DNA of 64,000 bases, taken from Lingula anatina (lineage: Eukaryota; Brachiopoda; Lingulata; Lingulida; Lingulidae). The notes under the pieces were generated by a model, which saw only the letters and a list, made by a program, of their open reading frames with translations, was not told the origin of the DNA and made no database searches. Of this stretch, positions 1 to 13,400 are shown in pieces (within the stretch, counting starts at the first letter, position 1; each line of letters begins with the position of its first letter). Location: the NCBI RefSeq assembly GCF_001039355.2, contig NW_019773914.1:421245-485244 (forward strand), in the 5' to 3' direction. The translations under genes and the position numbers were made by a program.

Positions 1-228
1 TAGATTGATCTAACAGGATCTATCCATCTCTACGAGGTTTCTTGCTCTATTGCTTTCAGCTTAAGTGGCTTAGATGTCTGTCACGCCCACTGAAGCTGCT
101 AAATGATAATTAATTACCCCTTATCAGCTTCAGTAGGTGTGACAGACCTATAAGCAGCTTAAGTTGATTGCAATTTAGCAAGAATCCCCTTGGAGATAGA
201 TCAATCCATGATTAGTAATAGATACACC
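1..228. mobile_element. Foldback MITE family A, copy 1 (cut by window start)
   Basis: The two halves are near reverse complements of each other (left half about 1-105, right half about 125-228), so the element can fold into a long imperfect hairpin. The same sequence recurs at about 3157-3356 and 48495-48731. No coding capacity is visible, so it would be non-autonomous. The left end may lie outside the window. The superfamily is unknown. Confidence 0.7.
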
Positions 229-3156
229 ACAAGCAAGTCAGGTGGTTGTGACATATATATCAGAGTGCAAAGCTTGGGTACATGTCACATACACTTTGCC
301 AACTGATGGGTATCTCAGTTATACCACATCATATTATAATATGTAGAATACAAAAGGTTCAGAGATACATGTAGTGTGACTTGTATTTAAGCCTCTCCTG
401 CAATGGATGCTAGATACACTGTCCATTGTTAAATCTTTTCAGTTCTATGCCATGGTACCATCCTATAATATGTAACAGTCTCCAAGAACGAGGGAATCAC
501 GTACAAAGCTTGGACCCCAAAGGGTCTGTCTCAAAAAATTTAGTCTCAAGATTTTTGGAGATAATTAGCATAGACTGCTTAACCCAATGGGCAATTTAAT
601 ATGTTAAGTGGATTTTGCAGTGTTGGTTATAGTGCATTTAAAAAAATTAGTCCAAAGACGTAGTTGACTTACCGTATGGACGCCATGGCAGCAAAATCAA
701 TGTCAATAGGGCTAGCACACGGAAGTTTAACCAAAAAAAAAAAAAAAAAAACGAAGTATGCAGCCACTTAGTTGTGCATTCTTTGTTAAATACATTCTAG
801 TTGGCTTATATTCTTAGTAGTCTTTGCTTTGGAATATTTTGACTTAAATCAAGAACACGTAACAAACAGTTAAAAGCGATCTCTTTTTTCAAGTACGTCC
901 CCACTTTTTGGCTATCAGTAAGTTAATAAGTATGTGCAGGGAAACATGGATGAAAAATTTCTTTTGATACGCAAGTTCTGGTTCCGACACAGAGAATTCA
1001 AGTTCATAATGCTGCTGCCATGTTGCTCTGGGTCACAGAGACGGATACTTTAGGTTCATACTTGTAAAGTCATGCTAATGCCAAATGGAATGCAAATCAG
1101 GATCAACCAGGATCAGACATCAACAGACAGCCAGACTGTTGAACACTGGAAATAAAAGTCTTAAGGAGACACATAAAAGACATTCAAATACAATAATACC
1201 ATATATTCTATGGGCATTTTAAACGGAATATTATAGTTAAAGCATAGCTGCATGGATTGCACTTAAGTCTCCAGCGTTGCTGTCATAGATTTCCTTGGTT
1301 CTCAGTGCAACGCCGACAATTGCGTGATCTGGAATATTATCCTCTCGAGAATTACGTGGAAATTGCAACAAAGTATGCAGAGATCAATTCTCTGAAGCAG
1401 ACGAATCCCAGGAGTCCTCAGATAATTGGTATCCTGTCAGCGGAAAAATGGAAATTTTCAGAAAAATATTGACTAACTGGATAAGCTAATGTGGACAGTT
1501 TTCTAAGGTGGTTAAAATAACAGTGACTTGGTAATTCTTTGAGGGAAATTGTTTTTCTTTTTTCTTTTTTTTCTTTTTTTCTTTTTAGTCATTGGTAATT
1601 CATTTGGTTCATTTATAAGAGTATATCCATTTACTTTCTGGTACTAAAAATTAGAGTAAGGCTAAATGTTGGAGGAATAAAGTCACATTAAATTTTCAGT
1701 TGCAAAAAATGTTTACAAATTGAATCATGTAAACATTACTGCCAGACAGTAGGAGCTGGTTTCCAAGGTTAATGCATCAAAATGAGACGTTTGCTATGGT
1801 GGTGTCAACAGCATGATGGCCATACCTGGTCCCCAGAGTTAATGAAGCATAATATATTTCCTCTATAACCTAGCGTGGTCATTTAAATTAAGGCAATTAA
1901 AGTATTCACAATTAGACAAGGTTTCCATTGCATAAATATTGTAATCAAAATCAGAAGAGTTAAGCCCACCTAAATCAACTATAAACTCACCAATGTTCAG
2001 AATAGATATTTCTGTGAAATCAATGTTCTGGTTTATCTCTGAGGAGTTTCCTGGTGCAAAAATAGAAGATTGCGTCTGTTCTAATAGTTATCTGCCACCC
2101 ACCAAGAAATCAATGTCTCTCTGCTCACAGTTGAAATACCATGGAGAGCACCCGGGTAAAAATAATACTTCTCCTTAACTCTCAGCTAAAGGGTGTATTC
2201 ACAATGAAGGTATGATCATAGGTACTTCGATCAAAATCTGCATGGATTCTCACTGAATGTAATCAGATGAAGGCATTGACACAGCTTGTTTCTAACATAC
2301 ATACATAATCACCAGCTCCCTTGTTTTCTACTCCATGTCAGGAAGAGACGTTAATATCACTGTTTATCTCACTGCATTCAGCGAGAATGTCAGCAGATCG
2401 AGTTAGCTCGAACTACCTTGGATTTTAGTTTTATTGTGAATACACTCATAGAGTGTGCAGCCTACTACCTTGCATCTTCAATTAAAGATCAAACAGAATT
2501 AATTCTCCTTAACTAGCCACATGACCTTTAAAGCTTAAGTTTAAATTCACCATCAAATCTCATCTCAGACTCTATTTACAACATTATGGTCTATTTCTGG
2601 ATTGTAAATAACAGACAGATACTGTGATACTGTGTAACCATCAGCTCATCTGGGAGCCTCATGACCGTTACCAACCAATCTGTGGCAATCAGCGGCCATC
2701 TTGTGCACATTAACACCAATTCCAAGAAACTCTATTGAACAAATTGCAAAAGAGCACCACCCTGCTGTGCCTGTGTCCTCTCTTATTGAACAGGGGCCAC
2801 TCCTGGTTAACTGTGCCACTCTCTTAATGCAAGGATCATACAGGTGCCTGCACTGATGTCTTTTTGTTTTCCAGTTCACACTGGAGCATCAGGCCGAAAA
2901 CGGGTCTCAACTTTTAGATCAAAATTTTCAATCCATTCTACAGACATGAGAAATCTGCTGGTCCTATTTTTGTACAGGTCCATTACTCGATGCTTACATA
3001 TGATTAATTTTTATGTGTTGCATTTCCATTATAAAAACCTTGCTGGTCCAGAGGAGCTGCAATCAAAATTTACATACGGAGTCTTTTCTGGCTAAAACGG
3101 CAGTTTCCCCATGTCTGCTACCATCACCCAGGATAAAAAAGGACATACAAGACTGG
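229..3156. other. Intergenic stretch without a recognisable gene
   Basis: Only short ORFs of no more than about 80 codons occur here, and none resembles a known family. A poly-A run (about 731-750) and pyrimidine-rich tracts (about 1554-1586) are present. I see no convincing exon with splice sites. It could hold RIF1-distal regulatory DNA or old repeats. Confidence 0.5.
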
Positions 3157-3356
3157 GTTCCCATACCTAGATCAATCTAACAGGATCGATCCATCTCAGA
3201 GAGGTTTCTAGCTAAATTGCTTTCAGCTTAAACGGTAATTATCCCCTAGCAGGTGTGACAGACACCTAAGCCACTTAAGTTGATTGCAATTTAGCAAAAA
3301 TCACCTGTGAAATAGACCGATCCACAGTTAACATGATAGGGTCTGGGAATGGTCCC
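3157..3356. mobile_element. Foldback MITE family A, copy 2
   Basis: This copy matches copies 1 and 3 at both ends but is shortened in the centre, where part of one hairpin arm is missing. Its right end reads TCTGGGAATGGTCCC, shared with the 48.5 kb copy, and a related GGGAATGGGGTC end occurs in family B. Confidence 0.7.
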
Positions 3357-4780
3357 TAAGCAGCTGATAGTTTTTGCTTAATGTTTATTTACAACAGTGG
3401 TTTATTTCACACATATCCAGCAACGAGTTTGACCCAAATTTTAATCTTGGAGATTTAAGTGTAGTCTATATGTATTATCATTATTTATTTTCATCCTTTT
3501 ATTTTGTGTGAAACCAGTCCAGTGGTAATTGTATTGGTGTAAAAATGAACAGAGCCACAAGAAGCCACCTCAACTAAGCAGGAGAGGAAATGTAATTCCG
3601 CCTTCTTGTATTTCTCCATCAATACACATTTCCCAACAGGCACATTTCCTTTCTTTATCAGCGTCATGTTTCTTTTTAATCTACTGATGATGGATGACTA
3701 TCTCTCATATCATGGATGGATTAGGTAGCCAGATGTATTCCATTACCCTTCCAAGAATAATTGGGTGAGCTGGGGAAACCTTTTATACAGCCCGGTTTTA
3801 CTTTTAAATTAATTCATTAGTGATGAAAATGTCAGAAGAATCACATCTGGCCAATAACAAATCTAGTATCAGCAATACGTGGGAGAAAGAACAAAGAAGT
3901 TACAGCAAATATTCACATGGAGGACTGATGGAAGAAATTTACAGAACTAAGATCTCTTTTCATTCAATTCTCTTAGCAATAGGGTTTTTAGCAGTATTCC
4001 ACGGAACAAAATTGGAAGTAATTAGTCATTATTTTTTTTGTGTTTTAAAATAAACAAAGATGATTTTCTCGAAGAAATCCATTAGTCTGGAAAAACCTCC
4101 ATTTTGCATTCCATTTTGCCATTTTATTACATCACAGACTATCCTGTTCATGATAAAAAAAGTTAATTAATCATATCAGAAAATACAAAATAAATATAAA
4201 AATGTGTTAATTTATTTGCATAAAACCATAACATTATTGGTCAGGAAAAGTCTGTTGAGTAGCAGTTTTCCTTCCACCATTAAAAACTGCTGTAAACCAA
4301 CATCAATTAAAAGGCAGTGTCCACCTCAATATATAAAAGCCGTCATGAGTCTTTTTTTCATAACATATTTAAAATTCATCTCAGCAATCATAGTATTCAA
4401 TGCATTAAACATGTTGAAAGCATTTTAAAAAGTTCCATTTGGACAACATTAGTTTCAAAATCCTTTAAAAATGACTCTAAACAACAAAACATAAGTTGCT
4501 GATAAATGGAAAATATCATGACTGCTATATTTTGTTAGGAGCTTATGTACGAAAAATCAAGGAGTACAGGCAATCTTCACTTATTGTAAATATGATTTTT
4601 TTAATTTAAAAAGGCATCTCAAAAAGTTCAGAAGTTGAACCCATCTATTTAACAAATAAATCACAAATATCTAACAACCTTGTTATGCATCTGTCAGTCA
4701 CTGTGTGACATTGATGAAAACATGATATGAATGTCACTCATAAAAGTGACAGTCCAAAATAGACATTATCAGAATGACAG
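3357..4780. other. Region downstream of RIF1, probable 3' UTR and spacer
   Basis: This stretch lies 3' of the RIF1 stop codon on the minus strand. It is AT-rich. A TTTATT hexamer at about 4211, the reverse complement of AATAAA, is a possible RIF1 polyadenylation signal. No other gene is seen. Confidence 0.4.
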
Positions 4781-7452
4781 TCACGTGAAAGTTGATGACT
4801 GACACTTAGCTTTAAGAGCCTGGACCACAGTCACCATCAAATGACTCAGATGCTGGTGCGCTGTAAAGATCTGGTCGCTAGGCAACCATGTCAACATCTC
4901 CGGGGTCATTTCTGTGGTCAAAGTTCCCAGGGTCTCCAAAATGTGTTTTGCTGAGTCTAATTCTTGCTGTGAGCAACTGGGTCCTTCGTTTTCCTGAGTT
5001 TTTTCAGCGTTATTTAAATCTGGCTGCTCTGATTGGCTGAATTCCTGGTTGCCCTGACTACATGACTGGGACAGTTTTGTGATCTCGGCCATTATGTTTC
5101 CAGAGCTCTCCAACATAGCCTCGAAGCTGCTTTCCAACTGATCTCGTATTGACGCTGTAAAAGGTGCATTTTCTTTTTTAACCAACACACGAAAAAGCGT
5201 ACACTCATTTAAAAAAAAAAAATCGTTCTTGCGTCTACTGGCATTTACAATACTGGGACATAAAAAAAATGCACTATGTTCAACTATTCTCTTTTCATAT
5301 GACTTAAAAATCTGACTTTGCCAAACTAGGGTTAAAGCTTATTAGATAAATGAATAAATAAATAGATAACAGTCAGTAAAGAAACAACTTAGTGCATACT
5401 AACATTTCTTTGGTGACAGGTTTTCCATGACGTCTTCCAGTGCAGGCAGCTTATTCCCTGCAGGTGAGGAACACTTTGGGGAGTCTGGCGCCACATGGGA
5501 CTCATCATCATCTGCTAGGAACATGCAAAAATATAGCATTTTCAATCAAAACTTCTATTTAGTTTTGAAAACTTTTTTCTTTGGTAATATACCAGCACAA
5601 GATAAAAACACATTTTCTAACTATGACACAGACTTTTTTCTCACTATAATTCAACTTATACCAATTCAGTTCTACTATTAAAAGTCAATGCAGTAAAAGT
5701 TTTGCAGATTATGCATTCTTTTTAGTTTCACTTGCACTGAGTTATGTACAAAACATGACCCCACTTATTTTACGTATTAAAAACTCACAAGAAACTAATA
5801 TTAATAATATCAAAATATTTTACCTTCATTCTCCCTGGCAGCCATCTGTGTGAACTTCTCCGTCTCTTTCTCTCCGTCTTTCCTGTTCTGCTCTCCCTCC
5901 CTCATCTTTCTGTTCTCCTGTTCGGTCTCAAACTGTTCCAGCACCCTGCGGACGGTGGGGACTTTGGGCGACTGGATGGGCAGACTCTGGATGTCCACCT
6001 CGGTCAGTTTACACAGATGACCCACCGTGTGGATGTTCCTGGCTCGCACCAACTGACCCAGACCTCTGGACCTGATGGACCAAAAAAAATTACCCCTTAT
6101 CTGTACTGTGTCTGCTGTTACATTCACTGTGTCAGACCTCAAATACTAAAGAAAAACTTCAGAGAACTACTCTAGCTAGAGAAATTAACTATTTCATTTA
6201 CTTCTCATGCTATCATCAACAATTTGACAATGAATAACCCAAAGTTTGATCCAAGATACACACAAACTTATTAAAATTTGACTTTATATCAAAATTAAAA
6301 TCAAAGTTTTAAGATAAGGTTCTAAATCTGCCTCTTACCACATAGAAGAGGTCAGTTGTGGCAGGAGTTTCTCTACAGGTGTGGTACACTCCACCAAGTC
6401 AGGGTAGACTGGGTCATGGCTGTTCAACTGAGACTCCTGGGTACTGTGATAGCTGTTCTGAGAGGGCGTCAGCTGAGTGAACTTCTGAAATGAACCAATA
6501 AATAACACTTTTTTAGTTTACATATATTTTATGTTAAACTGAGAGAGTTTGTAACAAACAACGAAAATAAACACCCCAACTCAAAAGTTATCAGGAGAAT
6601 TTGAAACAAATTTCAGGATAGGTCAGAAATGGGCTAACTTGGAAAATATTAGGTATTGATGAAGATGTTCTGATAGTCATCAAAATATTGAAGGGAAACA
6701 ATTTCCATGTTTTGCTGTTGATTGAAGAAAAAATTGCTTTATTTTTATAACATAACAAAGCTGATAACATTCTTCTCTGAGGGTATGGTGATGATTAAAC
6801 CACTAATTGACTACTAATTATGACAATTGTGCAGCTTTCTTTATATAAATAACAGTAGTTTTCTTTACCTTTCCTTCTTCACTAGGGCTGGTTTTACACT
6901 GATCTTCAACCCCATTTCTAGAAGGTGTGGTAAGAAACTGAAATACAACAGACTTTTCTTACTGATCAGAACATTGGTATTGTTGATTCAAATGTATGTT
7001 CACTTCTTAAAGCTGCAGACTGAGATATAATACACATCAAACAACTTTTATTAAGTTGGACCGAGTAAAATTTTAATGAAAAGCATCAGCAGTATTTATG
7101 ATGAACAATTTCTTTATAAAACCTAAGAAAAACTGCAAATACTCTCTTTGATCAAATTATTTTCTCAACTTTTTTGTTTTTGTCAAGTTTTGTAAGGTCA
7201 CCTCTTGTGAATTTAATTTGATTTAAATATCTATCCTGCACATTTTCTATATTCTCCAATTCACCATCTCTGGCTCACCTTGTTTTGTGCCGCTGTCACT
7301 TTGGAAGGGGTTGTAGTTACCAGTGGTGACGGTGCAAACTGGATGCCCTTGGTCAGGTCTAGGGTGCGGTTCACTGGTTTTGCTGGTGACAGTGACCCTG
7401 ACTTTGCATTCTCTGCTTCCTCGATTGGTTCTGCGAATGACACCCGTCTTTG
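4781..7452 (-). CDS. RIF1: RIF1 C-terminal module: PP1 docking and DNA-binding region
   Basis: These are the last six coding exons. The first of them opens with QRRVSFAEP, and RVSF (about residues 2359-2362) is an RVxF PP1-docking motif 21 residues after GILK. The same motif pair, SILK then RVxF, occurs at this place in vertebrate RIF1. Exon 5824-6071 has MW/SRGLGQLVRARNIHTVG across its 5' junction. This is the conserved C-terminal block whose fold resembles the RNA polymerase alpha-subunit CTD and binds DNA. A charged helix follows, then the terminal exon, which ends at the stop at 4781-4783. Confidence 0.9.
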
Positions 7453-10400
7453 CTAATGGCAAAATAAAAAGAGGTTAGAATTTATTTCTCCATATATGTA
7501 GAAAAAACCTTAAAATATCAATAGGAAAGCCTAAACAAAATGACATTATTTTTTCCAGACAAAATAGTAACAAGGCAGCAAAGCTGTCAAATGTACAGAC
7601 AAAGAACAGAAAATAAAGATGCAAATAAGTGAAAAATTAAATTTTCACAAAAAACTGTTAAATTGCCAGAAAAATTTACCAAACAGACTGTGTTGCCTAT
7701 TGAAGCTGTATGTTAGACCCATGTTTCTTTCCTGTAAGTTTGAGAACAGTAAGTGACATGATTTCCCTTAAATGGTCATCATAGGAGCAGTGCCCAAAAT
7801 AGGGGTTTCTTCAAATTTTGATGCAACATTACATAATGTTTAACAGCATAATGACAATCAAATGTTATTAATAAAATATTAGTAACATGGACATTCAGAA
7901 AATGTGACAAGCAAAAGTCTTCAAGATCATGGAACTTTAAAGTCACACCTTGAAAATGCCAATATGTGAAAAATTAAATTTTCACAAAAAACTGTTTAAC
8001 TGCCAAAATAAATAAATAAATAAATAAAAATACCAAACAGACTGCATTGCCTACTGAAGCTGTATTTTAGTCCCATGTTTCTTTCCTGTAAGTTTGAGAA
8101 CAGTAAGTGACATGATTTTCCTTAAATGGTCATCATGGAAGCAGTGCCCAAAATAGGGGTTTCTTCAAATTTTGATGCAANNNNNNNNNNNNNNNNNNNN
8201 NNNNNNNNNNNNNNNNNNNNNNNNNNNNNNNNNNNNNNNNNNNNNNNNNNNNNNNNNNNNNNNNNNNNNNNNNNNNNNNNNNNNNNNNNNNNNNNNNNNN
8301 NNNNNNNNNNNNNNNNNNNNNNNNNNNNNNNNNNNNNNNNNNNNNNNNNNNNNNNNNNNNNNNNNNNNNNNNNNNNNNNNNNNNNNNNNNNNNNNNNNNN
8401 NNNNNNNNNNNNNNNNNNNNNNNNNNNNNNNNNNNNNNNNNNNNNNNNNNNNNNNNNNNNNNNNNNNNNNNNNNNNNNNNNNNNNNNNNNNNNNNNNNNN
8501 NNNNNNNNNNNNNNNNNNNNNNNNNNNNNNNNNNNNNNNNNNNNNNNNNNNNNNNNNNNNNNNNNNNNNNNNNNNNNNNNNNNNNNNNNNNNNNNNNNNN
8601 NNNNNNNNNNNNNNNNNNNNNNNNNNNNNNNNNNNNNNNNNNNNNNNNNNNNNNNNNNNNNNNNNNNNNNNNNNNNNNNNNNNNNNNNNNNNNNNNNNNN
8701 NNNNNNNNNNNNNNNNNNNNNNNNNNNNNNNNNNNNNNNNNNNNNNNNNNNNNNNNNNNNNNNNNNNNNNNNNNNNNNNNNNNNNNNNNNNNNNNNNNNN
8801 NNNNNNNNNNNNNNNNNNNNNNNNNNNNNNNNNNNNNNNNNNNNNNNNNNNNNNNNNNNNNNNNNNNNNNNNNNNNNNNNNNNNNNNNNNNNNNNNNNNN
8901 NNNNNNNNNNNNNNNNNNNNNNNNNNNNNNNNNNNNNNNNNNNNNNNNNNNNNNNNNNNNNNNNNNNNNNNNGATCATGCTGATTTTCGAACTTGACCTG
9001 CGTATTATGAATATTCATCAGTTCTGCAAGTTTCAAGTCAAAAGGTAAAATGGTTTTCCACTTATCGTGTTATCGGTAAAAGTGCACGGCGACGGCGACG
9101 ACAGCGACGACGGCGACGGCGACGACAGACGCAGATGATGGCTATATGTACAGACACATCTGTGTCTGTACATAAAAATGTATTACTGCTTATGTAACAA
9201 AAACTTCATTTCCTCCCCTTGATCAAATAATTTACTCATTTCTCACAAATCTAAAAAGAAAAAATCAAATAATGGCTAATGAAAGAAGGAGCCCTCTATT
9301 TCATTTCATCCTTACCTTATCAGGAGGTGAAGCAGGCGAGTCTCCGCCACTATCACCACTCAGACGCCGCTTCTTCAATATCCCAGCACTTGGTGAAGCC
9401 GAGGGAGAGTAAACTTGGAGCACACGTAGTGCCTGTAATGAGCTCACTGGGCTTCCATTGGAGGCAGCCATCTTGGAACAAGGGGGTGAACTTCTGGCTT
9501 CTGACATGTTCTCAGTGTCCAAATTTTTCTGTGAGTCTTTCTGGTAAGCTTTCTTAATGCTCCGGTTCAGAGCTTCCATTTTGTCCTCCTTATGATGTGC
9601 TACGGGAAGCTCCTCTCTCTTCCTGCCCAGGAGAAGACGTTTCCTTCTCGCTAAAGTAGGATGCCGAAAACTGACCAACTTGACAGGGTCTGTCCTGACC
9701 AATCGCTGTGTTACAAGGTCATTTGCAGATGACCTAGAAAACGGTTTCATGGCTGACCTGGGGGTTTCTTGCAAACTGGAAGAATTGGGTAAACTTCCCG
9801 ACTGCGGCTCTGGGGAGCCTGGCTCTGGCAAGTTGTCATGGTTACTCAGTTCTGAATCTGGACCCTTTTCCTCTAATAACGGAGCTTCTGCAGAATCTGT
9901 CAATGGCAGTGACTGTTCACCTTTTGGAGTTTCTTCAGAATTTTCTCCATGGGAAACCTTTCTCCTCTTTTTTGAAGGGGTCTGGTCAGGTGATTTTTTC
10001 TTCCTTGCAATGCTCAAAGCCATACCCAGTGATCTATTCATAGGCGACCTGCGGAATATAGACTTCTTTGAGCGCAGTCTCTTTGGGGACTTCATATCAA
10101 TTTCCAATTTCCTCAATTCTGCTTCCTGCGACGCCCCTGGTCTTCTGGACTTCCGACTGGACGGAGGAGTTGTTTGCACAACTGCCTTGTCGTCATTGAA
10201 CATATCAGCGCAGGAATTTTGCTGTGGTTCATTTTCTTCATCCTTTTCACAAGAAGACAGAGGAGGGTTTGAAATGACGTCTGCTACTTTTGCATCACCG
10301 GACTTTTGCAACTCTGGAAGTAATCCTAGCGGCACATCATCATCTGAATCAAAAGATACATTTAGCCCCTTATCTGCTGTAACAACTGTATTAGTGGTGC

Positions 10401-13400
10401 AGGATTGCTCCTTCTTTCCTTTGGAAATTTTCTGGGAATTTTTCTTTGTCGCTTGCATTTTCTTCAACTGGGTGGTGCTTTCTCTCACAGGTAGCTTCCA
10501 TGAATTTTTGGTCAACTCTGGTGTCTGCTCTGCCTCAGTTTTGTGATCTGTTTCCTGGTTTAGTTTTTCAGCGGTTTTTATTTCTTCACCGGAAGACTTA
10601 GGTCTATCCTCCACAGAAATCTTGCCTTCAGTTACAACATTTTTCTTTACAGTCCTTTCAAGCACCTTTGCCTTCTTTTTATTTCTAGCTTTGATTACAG
10701 TTCTTCCTTTTCCTCCTTTCCTGCCTATCTCAATTTGACTGTCTTCACTTTCCTTCAAAGACTCTGCCATGTTGGCTTTCTCCTCATCATTCTCTGGACT
10801 TTGATCAACATCTCCAGCTCCAATCTTATCTTCCCCTGCAGATGTCTTATTTCCTGAGTCTATAAGGTCAGATGCCTTGCTGGACTCATCATGCACTGCG
10901 CCATCTTGTGTCGTGTCCTGGTTTGTAACTGGAGTGCAGCCACCGGTGTCTTCGCTCTGAGAGACAAGAGTGGACTGAAGCAGACGCTCAGCTGCTCCTT
11001 CCCCATCATCGCCATTTTCTACAGAGCTGGATTTGGAGATTAAGGAAATCTGCCCACTGGGCCAGATGGGAATATCGTTCTCTCCCTCACCGCTGCAGAC
11101 GCCCGACTGTGTTGAGCTTTGTGACTGAGAAATCGGTTTCTTTGGTCTTCCTCTCTTCCTTTTTTTGCCCCTCTGATTTTCACTTAATTCAGCATCTGAT
11201 GCTAAGGTGCACACAAGTTCGGGTCCACATGAAGGAGCCACTTCTTCCTCCTTGTCTGCCATATTTGTCCCAGAATTCTTTGAATTGCTCAAATTAGATG
11301 ACGTAAGGTCATTATTTAGATATGAAGCAAGAGGAATCTCATCATCATCATCATTATCATCACTGCCATTTTCTTCCTCCAACTGAGTGTATTCCACATC
11401 CTGCGAAATTTCCATCATATTTTCATTTTTCTGTTCAGGTGTTGGTTCGCTGCATTTGTCTTCTGATATTTCTGTGACAGATGCACCCGATGACTGTTCA
11501 CATTTGTTGATTTGACTGCCATTGTCTGTGAACTTTGAATTCTTTAACAATTTGGGTGACATTTCTTCATTTTCAGAGGAAAATATATCTGAGAGTCTCG
11601 AATTTTTATCTTCTTTGTTTTCACTATTCACATCTTCTTTATTTTCACTATTCTCCATAGTGTTTTTGCCACCAACATCTAAGGAATTTACTTCAGAAAT
11701 TTTTTCCTCAGAGTCCTTTCTTTTCTTTGTTTCTTCATCAAGTTGGGATTTGGATTTTCGAACTCTGCCACTCTTCCGTACTGAAGCCTGTAAAAATTCC
11801 ACACTTTCACTTTCTGTCTCTCCTTGCTTTGGTTCCAGTACATTATTAGAACTAACACCGGAGTTCTTTTTTGACTCCTTCTGTCCCACCTTGGATTCAT
11901 CTGATGGATTTGTTGTCAGTTTTGTCATCTTCTTAACAGGGCGTCCACTTTTCCTTCTTCCCTTCTTCTCCTGGTCTGGCTCGTCTTGCTGCACACTCTG
12001 GAGCTTGGGCTCCTCTTGAGGACAACTACTAGAGACATCTGGAGGGGAAATTGTTATAACGGCCTCTGATATCTCTTGAGAATCTGCAGTTTTTTCCTTT
12101 GACAAGGCAAGACATTTTGCACTTGGATTAAACTGTCCTATCTCTTCTTGTGTCAATTTTTTTATCTTGATCACTGGCGTGCTCATCAGTTTCACCACTT
12201 TTTCTTTGGTCAATGGTGAAAATTTGACAGGGGTGGACTGGGGGGAGCAGGAGTTCTCAGGAGTGTCTGATATGGGATTCTCACAGCTTGCACTGAATAA
12301 ATTTTGAGAAGCTTTTTCTGCATTAGAATTAATTTCGTTTTGTTCTTCATCCAACTTTTCAGGGGTTTCAAGAATGATGCTCTCAGATGATGGCACAGTC
12401 AAATATTGAGCTTCTTTCCTTTTAGAAAATTTAGTTGGTGATTGTGTTTCCTCGACTAAAGTGACAGTCTTGGTGTGTTCTTCAGTATTTGTCTTTCGTG
12501 GTGACTTCACTATCCATTTATCTATACTCTCCTTGAGGTTTGTCACAGGTTTTCTTTTAGCTGGGGATTTACTATTCTTTGACCTTGACCTCCTTGGAGT
12601 TGAAGGTGATTGGCTATTCCTTTCAGTCGGCCTTGACCTTGATGGTGATTGGCTCATTTTGGTGGGGGTGGAAAGCAAAGACTGGCTCTGCTGACTCTGT
12701 GTTAACTCAACTACTTCTTCACAGGAGCCCAAGCCTTTTTCACTCTCCTGAACTTTCACCTCAGTAAAAACGGCCTCAAACGGCCTTGTCTGGTTGGACG
12801 TATCTCCAACCTCCTTCATGTGTTCATCACTTTTGTCTCCACTAACACCATTTTCTGCTGTCTGTCTCTCCTCTGAATCCTTCTGTTGAGAGAACCGAAC
12901 TGACTTTCTTCTGCCCTCATCACAGGCAGGTTTGCTCATGCCAGTTTCACTTTTCTTCAAGTTACTTTTATTTTCAACCATAGATGTCACTGCTCTCTTG
13001 AGGTCAGCCATGACAGGCACAAATGGCTGGCTGGGAAGCATCTGAGACTGGGACCTGGGGAAAAATATGAAAAATATTGATTATAATCATAACTTAAAAT
13101 GTTTAACATTCCTCTAAAGATTTCCATTTGGTTAATCTGACAAGTGAATATCATAAAAAAATTACCTTTATATTATAAAAGAAATTATCCCCCAACCGTA
13201 AAAAAGTAATTTTTCTAATTAGACTCAAAAATACTTTCCATCCATTTCTAACTTCAGTACCATTAGATTACTACTAAAACTTTGTCGCCACAAGATTTCC
13301 CTCCCCAAAAACTTCATCTTCTTTACCAAGTAAGCACACAAGAACTTAAATTTCTGATCCTTTCACGTACAGGATGCACCAGATATTTCTGTAAAGTAAA

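Noticed and set aside
1257..1472. 71-codon plus-strand ORF as an exon
   Set aside because: No family resemblance, and no supporting splice sites or neighbouring exons were found.
8122..9036. Long ORFs spanning the N run on both strands
   Set aside because: They consist almost wholly of unknown residues across the assembly gap and have no evidence of coding.
9680..10546. 288-codon plus-strand ORF
   Set aside because: Antisense shadow of the RIF1 large exon; it has no independent features.
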